A stretch of DNA of 64,000 bases from Roseovarius sp. MMSF_3281 (GCF_030733685.1 NZ_JASHIM010000019.1:1-64000); one strand, 5' to 3'. Shown: positions 1-8,490, numbered from the stretch's first letter. Numbers and translations are program-made. The notes: generated from the sequence alone by a model not told the origin.

Positions 1-48
1 ATAGCGCAGGTGCAACGAAGGTTCCAGTGGGTGCCGCCAAGGCCCGTG

Positions 49-828
49 TCAGGCCGTGGTTACGGTAAACTCCGTCCCCCACGGATCGACAAGCCGCCCG
101 GGGGTCAGCGTTCCGGGGTCGGCCAAAAGCTCGACACTGGCCAACCCTGCCGCCCCGTCCAAGCGCGGGCCAGCCCCTTTCGACTGCCATTCATTGGCGG
201 CAAGGTGATGGTGATAGCCACCCGCCCCGAACCAACGCGCGGCAGGCACCTCGAAGGTTTGGGTCATGCCGATCTGGCCGCGAATGAACTCGGCCGCCTG
301 CGCCACGTCACCGACACGCAGGTGGACATGCCCAATGACCATATCCTCGGGCGCGCCGCGCCATTGGCCTGCATCGCGGCGCAGGGCCTGCAAATCCAGG
401 GGCTTTGTCACCATTTCGATCCGGTCGCCATCGCGGACCCAAGTCTCGCGCGGCAAATCGCGGTAAATCTCGATGCCGTTGCCTTCCGGGTCATTGAGGT
501 AAAGCGCCTCGCTTACACCGTGGTGCGATGCGCCATCCAGCCGCCCACCAAGATCGGAAAACTTGCCAAGCCATGCGCCCAGCGCGCCACGCGACGGCAA
601 AAGAAAGGCGGTATGAAACAGCCCCGCGTCCCCCGGCGCCACTTGCGCCGCACGGTCCTGGCGCAGCTCGATCAAAACCCGGCCATTCGCCCCCAGCAGG
701 GCGGTTTCGCCATCGCGGTCGATCCGGCCAAGCCCAATCACTTTCTCATAGTATTCGGCCATCCTGGCCAAGTCCCGAACGATCAAAACGACCCGGCCAA
801 TCGAAATCGGTGCATCTGAGGTTGCCAT
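49..828 (-). CDS. VOC-superfamily (glyoxalase/extradiol dioxygenase-like) protein
   Basis: The 259-residue protein has two VOC beta-alpha-beta-beta-beta modules, about residues 8-125 (starting ISIGRVVLIVRDLARMAEYY) and 160-259 (IGHVHLRVGDVAQAAEFI). The first closes with the typical DPEGNGIEIYRD metal-ligand strand, and FHTAFLL supplies a candidate histidine. Two-module size fits CatE-like catechol 2,3-dioxygenase homologues, but the substrate cannot be read from sequence. The start at 828 is chosen because AGGAGA lies 9 bases upstream; a longer reading to 876 lacks such a site. It is divergent from a LysR regulator across a perfect dyad, so that regulator probably controls it. Confidence 0.85.
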   Translation of the reverse strand: MATSDAPISIGRVVLIVRDLARMAEYYEKVIGLGRIDRDGETALLGANGRVLIELRQDRAAQVAPGDAGLFHTAFLLPSRGALGAWLGKFSDLGGRLDGASHHGVSEALYLNDPEGNGIEIYRDLPRETWVRDGDRIEMVTKPLDLQALRRDAGQWRGAPEDMVIGHVHLRVGDVAQAAEFIRGQIGMTQTFEVPAARWFGAGGYHHHLAANEWQSKGAGPRLDGAAGLASVELLADPGTLTPGRLVDPWGTEFTVTTA

Positions 829-884
829 CTTGCTGTCTCCTGTCTGTTTTCCTGCAAGAGATTTAGCCATGGTCATTACACCAT

Positions 885-920
885 AAAATAGCGATATTCG
901 TGAATGTATATCGCTATTTT
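885..920. promoter_or_regulatory. Perfect 13-bp-arm dyad between divergent VOC gene and LysR gene
   Basis: AAAATAGCGATAT (885-897) and ATATCGCTATTTT (908-920) are exact reverse complements separated by 10 bases. The dyad sits between the two divergent start codons. This is the expected place for a LysR autoregulatory/activation site, although binding is inferred. Confidence 0.7.
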
Positions 921-932
921 GGAGATAATGTA

Positions 933-1814
933 TTGGACCGATTGGCAGGAATGCAAAGCTTTGTCGCGGTTGTCGAAACCGGCTCTTTCGTGGCGGCGGG
1001 GCAGCGGTTGGGCCTATCCAACAAACTGGTCAGCAAACGGCTGGCACAGCTTGAACAAGACATCGGAATGACCCTGCTGCACCGCACGACGCGCTCAATG
1101 TCCTTGACCCATGAGGGCACGCGATACCTTGAAGGCGCGCGCCGGGTTCTGGCCGAGTTCGAGCAACTGGAAAACGAATTCGACGCCGCCGATGGCTTGA
1201 AAGGCGTGATCAGGATCGCGGCACCGACCACCTACGGCGAAACCACGGTGGCCCGCGCCGCCAGCCGTTTCACCGAGGAACACCCGAATGTCACCGTCGA
1301 ACTGGCCCTGTCCGACCGCTACGAGGATCTGGCGAAAGGGGGCTTTGACGTGGCCATCCGCATCGGGCACTTGAGCGGCTCAAGCCTGATCGTGCGCAAG
1401 CTGGGCGAAACCAGAATGAAGGTGGTCGCCGCCCCGGCCTATCTCAAGGCGCATGGCACGCCGGAGCATCCCGCGGACCTTGGCGATCATATCTGCATCC
1501 GTGACACCAACAGTACCGACCCCAACCGGTGGTCGTTTTGCATTGAAGGCCAGACAATACAGGTGCCTGTCTCCGGCCCGTTTCTGGCCAATAGCCCCTC
1601 TGCCTGCTTGGCGCCGGTGCGGGCGGGCATGGGGATATTCACCTGCCCCGATATATTCTTGGCAGATGACCTAAGCACCGGGCGCTTGGTCGAACTGTTC
1701 CCCAATACCCATGCAGAGTCCCTTCCGATCCAAAGCATTCATTTGCCATCGGCCTTTCGGAAAACGCGGGTCAAAGCCTTCGTTGACGTGATGCAACGGG
1801 AAATGCGCGGTTAG
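933..1814 (+). CDS. LysR-family transcriptional regulator
   Basis: A 293-residue LysR regulator. The N-terminal winged helix (LAGMQSFVAVVETGSFVAAG, helix-turn-helix to about residue 60) is followed by a LysR-substrate effector domain from about residue 90, with no membrane segment. The TTG at 933 is preferred over GTG 900. GGAGA lies at 921-925, the resulting MDRLAGM start is typical of the family, and starting at 900 would bury the 885-920 dyad in coding sequence. It probably regulates itself and the divergent VOC dioxygenase. The inducer is unknown. Confidence 0.88.
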   Translation: MDRLAGMQSFVAVVETGSFVAAGQRLGLSNKLVSKRLAQLEQDIGMTLLHRTTRSMSLTHEGTRYLEGARRVLAEFEQLENEFDAADGLKGVIRIAAPTTYGETTVARAASRFTEEHPNVTVELALSDRYEDLAKGGFDVAIRIGHLSGSSLIVRKLGETRMKVVAAPAYLKAHGTPEHPADLGDHICIRDTNSTDPNRWSFCIEGQTIQVPVSGPFLANSPSACLAPVRAGMGIFTCPDIFLADDLSTGRLVELFPNTHAESLPIQSIHLPSAFRKTRVKAFVDVMQREMRG

Positions 1815-1825
1815 GCGGTGTCTGC

Positions 1826-1845
1826 ATTTCGCGAAACGCTTTCGC
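1826..1845. repeat. TTTCGCGAAACGCTTT motif, possible fragment of dispersed repeat
   Basis: Just after the LysR stop lies TTTCGCGAAACGCTTT. It resembles the reverse complement of the AAAGCGTTTCGCGAAA core of the repeat found at 46692 and 53661. It is short and lacks the rest of the shared 32-bp sequence, so relatedness is only possible. Confidence 0.35.
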
Positions 1846-1959
1846 ATGTGCCGCCGGGATGCGGCGATAACCGCTTCGTCACCGATCCCCGGAACCGTTG
1901 CTTTCGCCTCCGCCTCCTTGGGCCAAATCGCAGCGGCTTGGCGGCCGGATTGGCAAGGT

Positions 1960-2041
1960 TTCGTACGACTCGTACGAATTCACGAAGCCACCCGCCGATT
2001 TTCGTACAGAACTCACGTACAAAACGTACAAGTTGTACGTT
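1960..2041. repeat. GTAC-rich palindromic element, copy 1
   Basis: Six GTAC tetramers start at 1963, 1972, 2004, 2017, 2026 and 2035. TTCGTACG/CGTACGAA (1960-1967, 1971-1978) is a perfect dyad. The block from about 2004 to 2031 matches 29260-29298 (read on the minus strand) almost base for base, including CGTACAAAACGTACAA. It lies directly after the moaE stop. No known regulator or terminator motif was recognised. Confidence 0.6.
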
Positions 2042-2485
2042 TCACCAGCGGCTCAGCGCGTCCTCGTCCTCGTCCTTGGCCTCAACCCAATCGGCCCCCT
2101 CGGGGGTGACTTCCTTCTTCCAGAACGGCGCACGGGATTTCAGGTAATCCATAAGGAATTCAGCGGCTTGGAAGGCATCCACCCGATGACGCGAGGAGGT
2201 GGCCACCATCATGATCAAATCCTCGGCCCGCAACACGCCATGCCGATGAATGACCAGAATATCCCCAAGATTCCAACGGCTTAGCGCCTCTTCGGCAATC
2301 TTGGAAATCGCCTTTTCGGTCATGCCGGGGTAATGTTCGATCTGCATCGCCTGCAAATCCCCCTCCCCCAGATCACGTACGATCCCGGTAAAGGTCACAA
2401 CCGCGCCAACACCCTTTTGCCGCGCGGCAAAGGCATTGGCCTCGGCCCCCAGGTCAAAGGCGTTCTCCTGAACCCGAATATCCAC
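2042..2485 (-). CDS. moaE: Molybdopterin synthase catalytic subunit MoaE
   Basis: The 147-residue protein is the large subunit of molybdopterin synthase. It transfers two sulfurs from the MoaD C-terminal thiocarboxylate to cyclic pyranopterin monophosphate. Visible family signatures are GAVVTFTGIVRD near residue 28, HRHGVL near 83, SSRHR and the catalytic-lysine segment PFWKKEVTPEG near 125. It starts one base beyond the moaD stop and is the last gene of the leftward uvrC-pgsA-moaD-moaE string. The acidic tail EAKDEDEDALSRW is slightly longer than usual. Confidence 0.96.
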   Translation of the reverse strand: MDIRVQENAFDLGAEANAFAARQKGVGAVVTFTGIVRDLGEGDLQAMQIEHYPGMTEKAISKIAEEALSRWNLGDILVIHRHGVLRAEDLIMMVATSSRHRVDAFQAAEFLMDYLKSRAPFWKKEVTPEGADWVEAKDEDEDALSRW

Positions 2486-2731
2486 CTAACCCCCTGTCAT
2501 CGGAGGAAAAAATGCCACTTCCCTTGCCCCGTCAAGCGGTGCATCGAAGTCCGCAAGCTCCTGATCCACGGCCACCCGCAGGGCATCCAGATCGGCAAAG
2601 GCAGCCTCGTAGCGTTCTTCGCGGGTGCGCAATTCCTCAACCAGGTCCCGCACCGTCGCGGCCTTGGTTTCAACCTTGTCCTTGGGCTGCCCGATCCGTT
2701 CCCGAACCCACGCGAAATACAGCACGTCCAT
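2486..2731 (-). CDS. moaD: Molybdopterin synthase sulfur-carrier subunit MoaD
   Basis: An 81-residue ubiquitin-like protein ending in PPMTGG. The terminal Gly-Gly is the residue pair that MoeB adenylates and that is converted to a thiocarboxylate. The N-terminal strand MDVLYFAWVRERIG is typical. It lies 4 bases after pgsA and abuts moaE, giving a coupled pair for molybdenum cofactor synthesis. The cofactor link fits the modABC molybdate uptake operon at 42-45 kb. Confidence 0.95.
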   Translation of the reverse strand: MDVLYFAWVRERIGQPKDKVETKAATVRDLVEELRTREERYEAAFADLDALRVAVDQELADFDAPLDGAREVAFFPPMTGG

Positions 2732-2735
2732 CTGC

Positions 2736-3395
2736 TTAATCCTTCAGGTAAGGCGTTGATTTCTTGAAGTAATCCACGCCCGTGATCAATGTCAGCGCGG
2801 CCGCGATCCACAGCAACCACAGCCCTGCATGCCCCGTCCAGACCATCCCCATCATCTTCCAGCGCAGGCCATGCAGGTCGTCGTCCTCACCACTCAATAT
2901 GGCATCGAACATCGCCTGATCCATCCCCATGGCCGACATACCAAGGTAGTGCTCGAACACGCCCTGGGCAAAAAGCACAGCAATCGCAACCATTTGCGCG
3001 GTTGTTTTCCATTTGGCCAGCTGCGTGACCTTCAGCGTCCCGGCGGTATCGCCCAGATACTCGCGCAGGCCAGACACAAAAACCTCGCGGAACAAGATCA
3101 CGGTGGCCGGCAGCACCAGCCAAGGCGACATGCTCGAATAGCCGACGATCACCATCAGCGCGATCACCACCATCGCCTTATCGGCAATCGGGTCCAGCAT
3201 CGTACCCAGCTTTGTCGTTTGTTTCCAAAGCCTTGCAAGATATCCGTCAAAATAGTCGGTGATCGCGGCACTGATAAAAAGCATCAGCGCGAACCAATCC
3301 GCCCATGGCCGGTTGAAGTACAAAAACATCACCGCCACCCCCGGCGCCGCAAGCAGCCGAAGCAAGGTCAGGATATTGGGAATATTCCACGTCAT
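2736..3395 (-). CDS. pgsA: CDP-diacylglycerol-glycerol-3-phosphate 3-phosphatidyltransferase
   Basis: A 219-residue inner-membrane enzyme making phosphatidylglycerol-phosphate from CDP-diacylglycerol and glycerol-3-phosphate. The CDP-alcohol phosphotransferase signature D-G-x2-A-R-x8-G-x3-D-x3-D is intact at about residues 50-76 (DGYLARLWKQ ... GTMLDPIADK). Several hydrophobic spans follow. It is 109 bases downstream of uvrC and almost touches moaD, so it is probably co-transcribed with both. Confidence 0.95.
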   Translation of the reverse strand: MTWNIPNILTLLRLLAAPGVAVMFLYFNRPWADWFALMLFISAAITDYFDGYLARLWKQTTKLGTMLDPIADKAMVVIALMVIVGYSSMSPWLVLPATVILFREVFVSGLREYLGDTAGTLKVTQLAKWKTTAQMVAIAVLFAQGVFEHYLGMSAMGMDQAMFDAILSGEDDDLHGLRWKMMGMVWTGHAGLWLLWIAAALTLITGVDYFKKSTPYLKD

Positions 3396-3504
3396 GGCAC
3401 GTTTCTAGCCCGTATTGCCCTGCGTGGAAAGACACAGATGCGGTGATTTGGAATACCGTTTTCCGGGCGAAAAACGGCCCGGAATTCGGTGTGAATTCCG
3501 TCAC

Positions 3505-5373
3505 TTAGCCCTTTTCGTGGAAATGGTCGTAAACCTTCTGCGCCAAGCCTGCCGAAACACCTTCGACCGCTTTCAAATCCGCCAGTGCCGCGCGGCTGAC
3601 CGCCTTGGCCGAGCCGAAATGCGCCAGAAGCGCGCGCTTTCGCGCCGCGCCCACGCCGGGGATTTCATCCAGCGGAGAGGCCCCCATCGCCTTGGCCCGC
3701 TTGGCCCGGTGCGTGCCGATGGCAAAGCGGTGCGCCTCATCCCTAAGCCGTTGAATAAAATACAAAACCGGGTCGTTGTGGCGCAGGGCCATGGGGCGTT
3801 TTCCGGTGCGGTGGAATTCTTCCTTGCCGTGATCGCGGTCCACCCCTTTGGCCACGCCGACCATTGGAATGTCCGCCACGCCCATCTCGCGCATGATCCC
3901 GGCCACGGCGCTGACCTGCCCCGCGCCGCCATCAATCAGCAAGAGGTCGGGCCAATGCCCCTCCTTGCGCTCGGGGTCTTCCTTCAGCAGGCGTTTGAAC
4001 CGCCGGGTCAGAACCTCTTTCATCATCCCGAAGTCATCCCCGGGGGTCAGGTCATCGCCCTTGATGTTGAACTTGCGGTACTGGTTTTTCATCATGCCTT
4101 CGGGGCCCGCGACGATCATCGCGCCCACCGCATGACTGCCCTGAATATGGCTGTTGTCATAGACCTCGACCCGCTGCGGTGCTTCGGGCAGATCAAAGGC
4201 ATCTGCCAGTCCTTTCAACAACTTGGCCTGCGTGGCGCTTTCCGCCATCTTGCGGGCAAGGCTTTCGCGGGCATTGCGAAGCGCACCATCCACCAACTCG
4301 GCCTTTTCGCCCTTTTGCGGGACTAAAAGGGCCACCTTCCGGCCCAGTTTCTCACTCAGGGCTTCGGCCATCAGATCGGCGTTCTCGATGGGATGCGACA
4401 GGATCAACTGCCGCGCCGGATCCTTGGTGTCGTAGAACTGCCCGATAAAGGCCTCCAACACCTCGGCCTCTTCCACATCGGCCCCGACCCGCGGATAGAA
4501 ATCCCTGTTGCCCCAGTTCTGCCCGCCCCGGATAAAGAACACCTGCACACAGGCCTGACCCTTCTCAAGATGCAGGGCGATGATATCGGCCTCGTCCACC
4601 GTGCGCGGGTTGATGCCTTGGGCGGTCTGCACCTGCGTCAGCGCCTTGATCCGATCGCGCAGGGCGGCGGCGCGTTCAAACTCCATGGCATCCGAGGCCT
4701 CGGCCATCTGGGCCTTGAGCTTGTCCTGAATCTCGGTCGAGCGCCCCGACAGATACCGCTGCGCATCCTTCACCGCCGCGGCATAGTCGGCCTTGCTGAT
4801 ATAGCCCACGCAAGGCGCGGTGCAGCGTTTGATCTGATATTGCAGGCAGGGCCGCGTGCGGGTCTCGAACTGCGCATCGCTGCAATTGCGCAGTTGAAAC
4901 ACCCGCTGCAATTGCGACAGCGTCCGGTTCACCGCCCCCGCACTGGCGAAGGGGCCGTAATACTGACCCTTCTCTTTCTTGGCGCCGCGGTGCTTTTTGA
5001 TCATCGGAAAATCATGCGCTGTCACAAGGATATTCGGAAAGCTCTTGTCGTCGCGCAAAAGCACATTGTAGCGCGGTTTGAGCTGCTTGATCAGGTTCTG
5101 TTCCAGCAAAAGCGCCTCGGTCTCGGTCGAGGTCGTCAGGAACATCATCGAAGCGGTTTCCCGGATCATCCGGGCGATACGCGGGGTATGCCCGGTGGGC
5201 CGCGCATAGCTTGACACCCGCGCCTTGAGGTTGCGCGCCTTGCCCACGTAGAGCACCCGCGCCTGCGCATCCAACATGCGATAGACACCCGGCGAAGAGT
5301 CCAAGGTCTTGAGGTAAGACTGGATCACTTCATGCCCGGTATCGGGTATCTTGTCCTCTGGCGTTTCGGTCAT
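3505..5373 (-). CDS. uvrC: Excinuclease ABC subunit C
   Basis: The 622-residue protein makes both incisions in nucleotide excision repair together with UvrB. An N-terminal GIY-YIG nuclease ([20 protein letters not shown], about residues 27-110) is followed by a Cys cluster ([15 protein letters not shown] ... CTAPCVGY), a UVR motif near 220-255, the RNase H-like C-terminal nuclease ([16 protein letters not shown] near 410) and tandem HhH motifs ([17 protein letters not shown]). The length is normal. It heads the leftward uvrC-pgsA-moaD-moaE group and is preceded by an AT-rich 291-bp promoter region. Confidence 0.97.
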   Translation of the reverse strand: MTETPEDKIPDTGHEVIQSYLKTLDSSPGVYRMLDAQARVLYVGKARNLKARVSSYARPTGHTPRIARMIRETASMMFLTTSTETEALLLEQNLIKQLKPRYNVLLRDDKSFPNILVTAHDFPMIKKHRGAKKEKGQYYGPFASAGAVNRTLSQLQRVFQLRNCSDAQFETRTRPCLQYQIKRCTAPCVGYISKADYAAAVKDAQRYLSGRSTEIQDKLKAQMAEASDAMEFERAAALRDRIKALTQVQTAQGINPRTVDEADIIALHLEKGQACVQVFFIRGGQNWGNRDFYPRVGADVEEAEVLEAFIGQFYDTKDPARQLILSHPIENADLMAEALSEKLGRKVALLVPQKGEKAELVDGALRNARESLARKMAESATQAKLLKGLADAFDLPEAPQRVEVYDNSHIQGSHAVGAMIVAGPEGMMKNQYRKFNIKGDDLTPGDDFGMMKEVLTRRFKRLLKEDPERKEGHWPDLLLIDGGAGQVSAVAGIMREMGVADIPMVGVAKGVDRDHGKEEFHRTGKRPMALRHNDPVLYFIQRLRDEAHRFAIGTHRAKRAKAMGASPLDEIPGVGAARKRALLAHFGSAKAVSRAALADLKAVEGVSAGLAQKVYDHFHEKG

Positions 5374-5450
5374 GGGCCTACCGGTCTGATTCTCAAGATT
5401 TGCTGCAATCTTATCGGCATGGGTACAAGAGGAAAGCTGTCCCCGTTTTA

Positions 5451-5459
5451 TGTGGATAA
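5451..5459 (-). promoter_or_regulatory. Consensus DnaA box (TTATCCACA) upstream of uvrC
   Basis: Minus-strand TTATCCACA is an exact match to the bacterial DnaA-box consensus and lies 78 bases before the uvrC start. Only one perfect copy was seen here, so this is a possible DnaA regulatory site rather than an origin. Confidence 0.45.
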
Positions 5460-5610
5460 CTTTGTGGGCAAAGCGCGGCCAACGGGAATTTCTTATTGAA
5501 TCCAGCGTATTTCGTTAATCTGCCCAAAAAATAAGCATCTTTTTAACCTATTGAAATATAAAGGGAAAAATTTACACCCTCGGCAAAACATTGAAATCAT
5601 TAAAGTTTTT

Positions 5611-5625
5611 GTAACGGCGAGTTAA
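5611..5625 (-). promoter_or_regulatory. CtrA-like site TTAA-N7-TTAC upstream of uvrC
   Basis: On the minus strand TTAACTCGCCGTTAC matches the CtrA consensus TTAA-N7-TTAA with one mismatch. It is in the AT-rich stretch 5374-5664, which has no gene and presumably contains the uvrC promoter. CtrA control of uvrC is inference only. Confidence 0.35.
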
Positions 5626-5664
5626 CGCGAATGTGACAAGTGCACAACTTCCCTTGGGGAAAGG

Positions 5665-6444
5665 TCACTCGACCCCCAAAACATCCGGCGTCTGCCATCC
5701 CAGATGCTGTCCGCCATCCACGCACAAAAGCTGCCCGGTCACCGCTGGCGCATCTATGAAATATGCCAAGGCAGCCACGATATCCGCGGCATTGGCCCCA
5801 CGGTTCAGCACCGTCGTCTGCCGCTGCCGCTGAAAGTGGCTCTCGCTTTGGCGGTGGCCTTTCAACGTCGGTCCCGGCCCGATGGCGTTCACCCTGACCC
5901 GGGGCGCAAGTGCTTGTGCGGCGGTCTGGGTAAAGGCCCAAAGGCCCATCTTGGCCAAGGTATAGGTCATGAACTCGGGAGTCAGTTTGCGCACCCTTTG
6001 ATCAATCATGTTGATGACCAGACCACGCGCCACCGGCTCACCCAACTCGCAGGCCTCGGGTTCAGGCACCTGGGCAGCCATCGCTTGGGTCAGGACGAAA
6101 GGCGCGCGCAGGTTGCTTTCCATGTGCCTGTCCCAGCTTTCGCGCGTGGCGGTCTGGATATTGTCATACTCAAAGACCGAGGCGTTGTTGATCAGGCAGG
6201 TCACCGGCGCACCAAGCGCCTCAACAGCCTTGGGCAAAAGCCCCTGCACCTCATCCTCGACCAACAGGTCGGCCTGCACGGCCACGGCGCGTTGGCCCAT
6301 GCCGGTGATCTCGTGCGCCACGGCCTCGGCCTCATCGCGGCTGGTGGCGTAGTGCACGGCCACGTCATAGCCACGCCGCGCCAGTTCAAGCGCCATGGCC
6401 CGGCCCAATCGCTTACTTGCCCCGGTTACCAATGCCGTCGTCAT
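5665..6444 (-). CDS. SDR-family NAD(P)-dependent oxidoreductase, pteridine-reductase-like
   Basis: A 259-residue classical short-chain dehydrogenase. The cofactor motif TGASKRLG is at residues 7-14, INNAS near 88, and the catalytic YTLAK near 165. The TGAxxRLG motif and the compact size resemble FolM/pteridine-reductase-like SDRs, but substrate cannot be assigned. GGAGG precedes the start. It lies 13 bases after the antiporter gene and is probably the last gene of the operon that begins with the SohB-like peptidase at 8389. Confidence 0.85.
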   Translation of the reverse strand: MTTALVTGASKRLGRAMALELARRGYDVAVHYATSRDEAEAVAHEITGMGQRAVAVQADLLVEDEVQGLLPKAVEALGAPVTCLINNASVFEYDNIQTATRESWDRHMESNLRAPFVLTQAMAAQVPEPEACELGEPVARGLVINMIDQRVRKLTPEFMTYTLAKMGLWAFTQTAAQALAPRVRVNAIGPGPTLKGHRQSESHFQRQRQTTVLNRGANAADIVAALAYFIDAPAVTGQLLCVDGGQHLGWQTPDVLGVE

Positions 6445-6457
6445 CGCCTGCCTCCGC

Positions 6458-7423
6458 TTATGTCAGGACAATGGTGACATAGGCCAAATAGAGGCCCGTC
6501 AAGACCACGCCCCAGATCCGCCCGATATCCTGTTTGAAAAACACGAAGGGGATAATCAACAACGACGCGCCCAGCATGACCCAAAGATCAAACTGCAAGA
6601 ACTCCGCATCCACGGGAATGGGCCCGACAATCGCGGTAATCCCGATGATGGCCAAGAGGTTGAACATGTTCGACCCGATTACATTGCCCAAGGCAACATC
6701 GGCCTGCCTGCGCAAAGCCGCCATCACGGTGGTCGCCAGTTCCGGCAAGGACGTCCCCAGTGCGACCAACGTCAGGCCAATCACCGCATCGCTTACGCCG
6801 TAGCGTTGCGCGATGATCGACGCATTATCCACCAGCAAATCGGCACCCAGGGGCAAACCAATCAGGCCAAGCACCAGAAAGACGATGATCTGCCACCACG
6901 GCATATCCGGGTCGGCGCCTTCGACATCCTCCTCTCCATCGGGCTCGGCCAGCATCAAGGCGGCATTCGCCTTGCGATGCCGACCGGCCTCAAGGAACGC
7001 ATCTGTCAGAACGAAAGACAAAAGCGCCAGAAGGATCAGGCTTGAGGCGATATTGAACTCGCCCATGAAGGCCAAGCCGACAAAGATGACCGAGCCAACA
7101 AGCATGAAAACATAGGTTTTCCGGCTGTCACATTCGCTTGTGTGCAGCACCGAGATCAGGGCAGGCAGCCCAAGCACCAACAGGATATTGGCCGTGTTCG
7201 ATCCCACCACATTGCCCAAGGCCAGCCCGGGCTTGCCATCCAACACGGCGTTTACCGAGATAAGCAATTCCGGGGCAGAGGTGCCGAAGGCCACGATGGT
7301 CAGGCTGACGATCAGGGCCGGCACACCCAACCGAAGGCTCAGGTTCACCGCACCCTTGACCAGGGCATCACCTGCCAAAAGCAAGATTACAAGGCCGAGC
7401 CCGGCAAGACCCCATTCAATCAT
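6458..7423 (-). CDS. Calcium/sodium (CaCA-family, YrbG-like) antiporter
   Basis: The 321-residue membrane protein has two inverted homologous halves. Each carries an alpha-repeat: FGTSAPELLISVNAVLDG then GNVVGSNTANILLVLG near residues 47-90, and ALGTSLPELATTVMAALR then GNVIGSNMFNLLAIIG near 205-250. About ten hydrophobic spans and an acidic central loop (EPDGEEDVEGADPD) are visible. The family exchanges Ca2+ or related cations for Na+/H+ across the inner membrane. Its ATG overlaps the stop of the zinc-ribbon mini-gene (ATGA), which indicates translational coupling. Confidence 0.93.
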   Translation of the reverse strand: MIEWGLAGLGLVILLLAGDALVKGAVNLSLRLGVPALIVSLTIVAFGTSAPELLISVNAVLDGKPGLALGNVVGSNTANILLVLGLPALISVLHTSECDSRKTYVFMLVGSVIFVGLAFMGEFNIASSLILLALLSFVLTDAFLEAGRHRKANAALMLAEPDGEEDVEGADPDMPWWQIIVFLVLGLIGLPLGADLLVDNASIIAQRYGVSDAVIGLTLVALGTSLPELATTVMAALRRQADVALGNVIGSNMFNLLAIIGITAIVGPIPVDAEFLQFDLWVMLGASLLIIPFVFFKQDIGRIWGVVLTGLYLAYVTIVLT

Positions 7424-7590
7424 TTACGCACCTTCTTTTGACATTGGCAGGGGCCTTTGCCGATGCGGAACCGTCCACATTTGGGGCATTTCGCCGAAGC
7501 CAGCTTTTGCTGCCCCGGAAAGCGCAGCTTTCCGAACATGGCCATCACGCCCATGCCAACCAGAAACAATATGACGATCTTGATGATCAC
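7420..7590 (-). CDS. Small membrane-anchored zinc-ribbon protein, GTG start
   Basis: Fifty-six residues: one N-terminal transmembrane helix (VIIKIVILFLVGMGVMAMFG) followed by a basic tail with CPKCGRFRIGKGPCQC, a CxxC...CxC knuckle suited to a single zinc. The GTG at 7590 is one base past the TGA of the SohB-like gene, and the stop overlaps the antiporter ATG. The reading frame upstream of the GTG is an overlap artefact of the peptidase gene. Function is unknown. The coupling on both sides suggests it acts with the membrane peptidase or the antiporter. Confidence 0.75.
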   Translation of the reverse strand: MIIKIVILFLVGMGVMAMFGKLRFPGQQKLASAKCPKCGRFRIGKGPCQCQKKVRK

Positions 7591-7591
7591 G

Positions 7592-8389
7592 TCAGAGGCC
7601 AAACCGGGCGTAATCCGCCCGTTCCTCGACGGCGGCCAAAGTATCCTGTGCGATACTGGCGCCGAACTTTTGCAGCAGCCCGCGCTTACGGCCATATTTG
7701 GCAAAGCGCACGTCATCGCCGTAAAGCTCTTTGAGTTTTGGCACCACATGGCCGATGCCATCGACCAGACCCAGTTCATGGGCTTTTCGTCCGAGCCAGA
7801 ACTCGCCGGTGAAAAGGTCGCCCTCGGGCTTGAGCCTATCCCCCCGGCGCGATTTCACATAATCGGTAAAGCCTTCGTGCATCTGCTCAAGAATGGTCTT
7901 CAGGCGCGCGACATCCTCTTCCTTTTCCGGAAGGAACGGATCCATGAAACTCTTGGAATGCACCGAGGTGTGCACCCGTCGCTCCACCCCTTGGCGGGCA
8001 AGGAACACAGGTGCGCCGAAGCCCGCCGAGATCACTCCGATCGACCCCACGATCGACCCTTGGTCAGCCCATATGTCATCGGCCGACGCCGCCAGCCAAT
8101 AGCCACCCGAGGCCGCCACATCCTCTACAAAGGCATGCACAGGCACGTCGCGTTCTTCGGCCAGCCGCCGAATGCGCGCCGCGATCAACGAAGATTGCAC
8201 GGGCGAACCACCCGGCGAGTTGACCACAAGGGCCACGGCCTTTGGCTTGCCTCGCTTAAAGGCCTTGTCGATCACCGAAGCCAAGGACTCGTCGTTCAAC
8301 TGGTTGCGGCCACCGATCCCGATGGACCCCTGCAACCGGATTACCGCGACAAGCGGCCCGCGTTTGATAAAGGGAATAAGCGCTTTCAT
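7592..8389 (-). CDS. S49-family signal-peptide-peptidase-like serine protease (SohB/SppA type)
   Basis: A 265-residue single-domain S49 protease. Strand/motif VVNSPGGSPVQ near residue 70 and the catalytic serine in DVAASGGYWLAASAD near 105-118 are intact, as is the GSIGVI segment. A conserved lysine is expected near HSKSFMDPF. The start at 8389 (MKALIPFIKRG) is chosen because longer readings run across the 8461-8483 hairpin and into the overlapping ABC permease gene. It heads the leftward operon with the zinc-ribbon protein, antiporter and SDR. Confidence 0.88.
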   Translation of the reverse strand: MKALIPFIKRGPLVAVIRLQGSIGIGGRNQLNDESLASVIDKAFKRGKPKAVALVVNSPGGSPVQSSLIAARIRRLAEERDVPVHAFVEDVAASGGYWLAASADDIWADQGSIVGSIGVISAGFGAPVFLARQGVERRVHTSVHSKSFMDPFLPEKEEDVARLKTILEQMHEGFTDYVKSRRGDRLKPEGDLFTGEFWLGRKAHELGLVDGIGHVVPKLKELYGDDVRFAKYGRKRGLLQKFGASIAQDTLAAVEERADYARFGL

Positions 8390-8460
8390 GCCAAGGGATG
8401 TAGAATGCCCACGCAGCTTAAACAAGGCGGCAATCCCGGGCGGCGCGAAAGAAAGATACA

Positions 8461-8483
8461 TTTGCCCCGCTGAGCGGGGCAAA
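8461..8483 (-). terminator. Hairpin terminator-like dyad after ABC permease gene
   Basis: TTTGCCCCGCT and AGCGGGGCAAA form perfect 11-bp arms around one central base, 8 bases after the permease stop on the minus strand. There is no long T run, so it may be a weak terminator separating the exporter from the peptidase operon. Confidence 0.5.
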
Positions 8484-8490
8484 TAAGTCA

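Noticed and set aside
10..819. Long plus-strand open frame overlapping the VOC gene
   Set aside because: It is the antisense shadow of the minus-strand VOC protein, has no family motif and no start signal.
5374..5664. Replication origin
   Set aside because: AT-rich with one perfect DnaA box and a CtrA-like site, but there is no box cluster, and dnaA, parAB, hemE and gid genes are absent.
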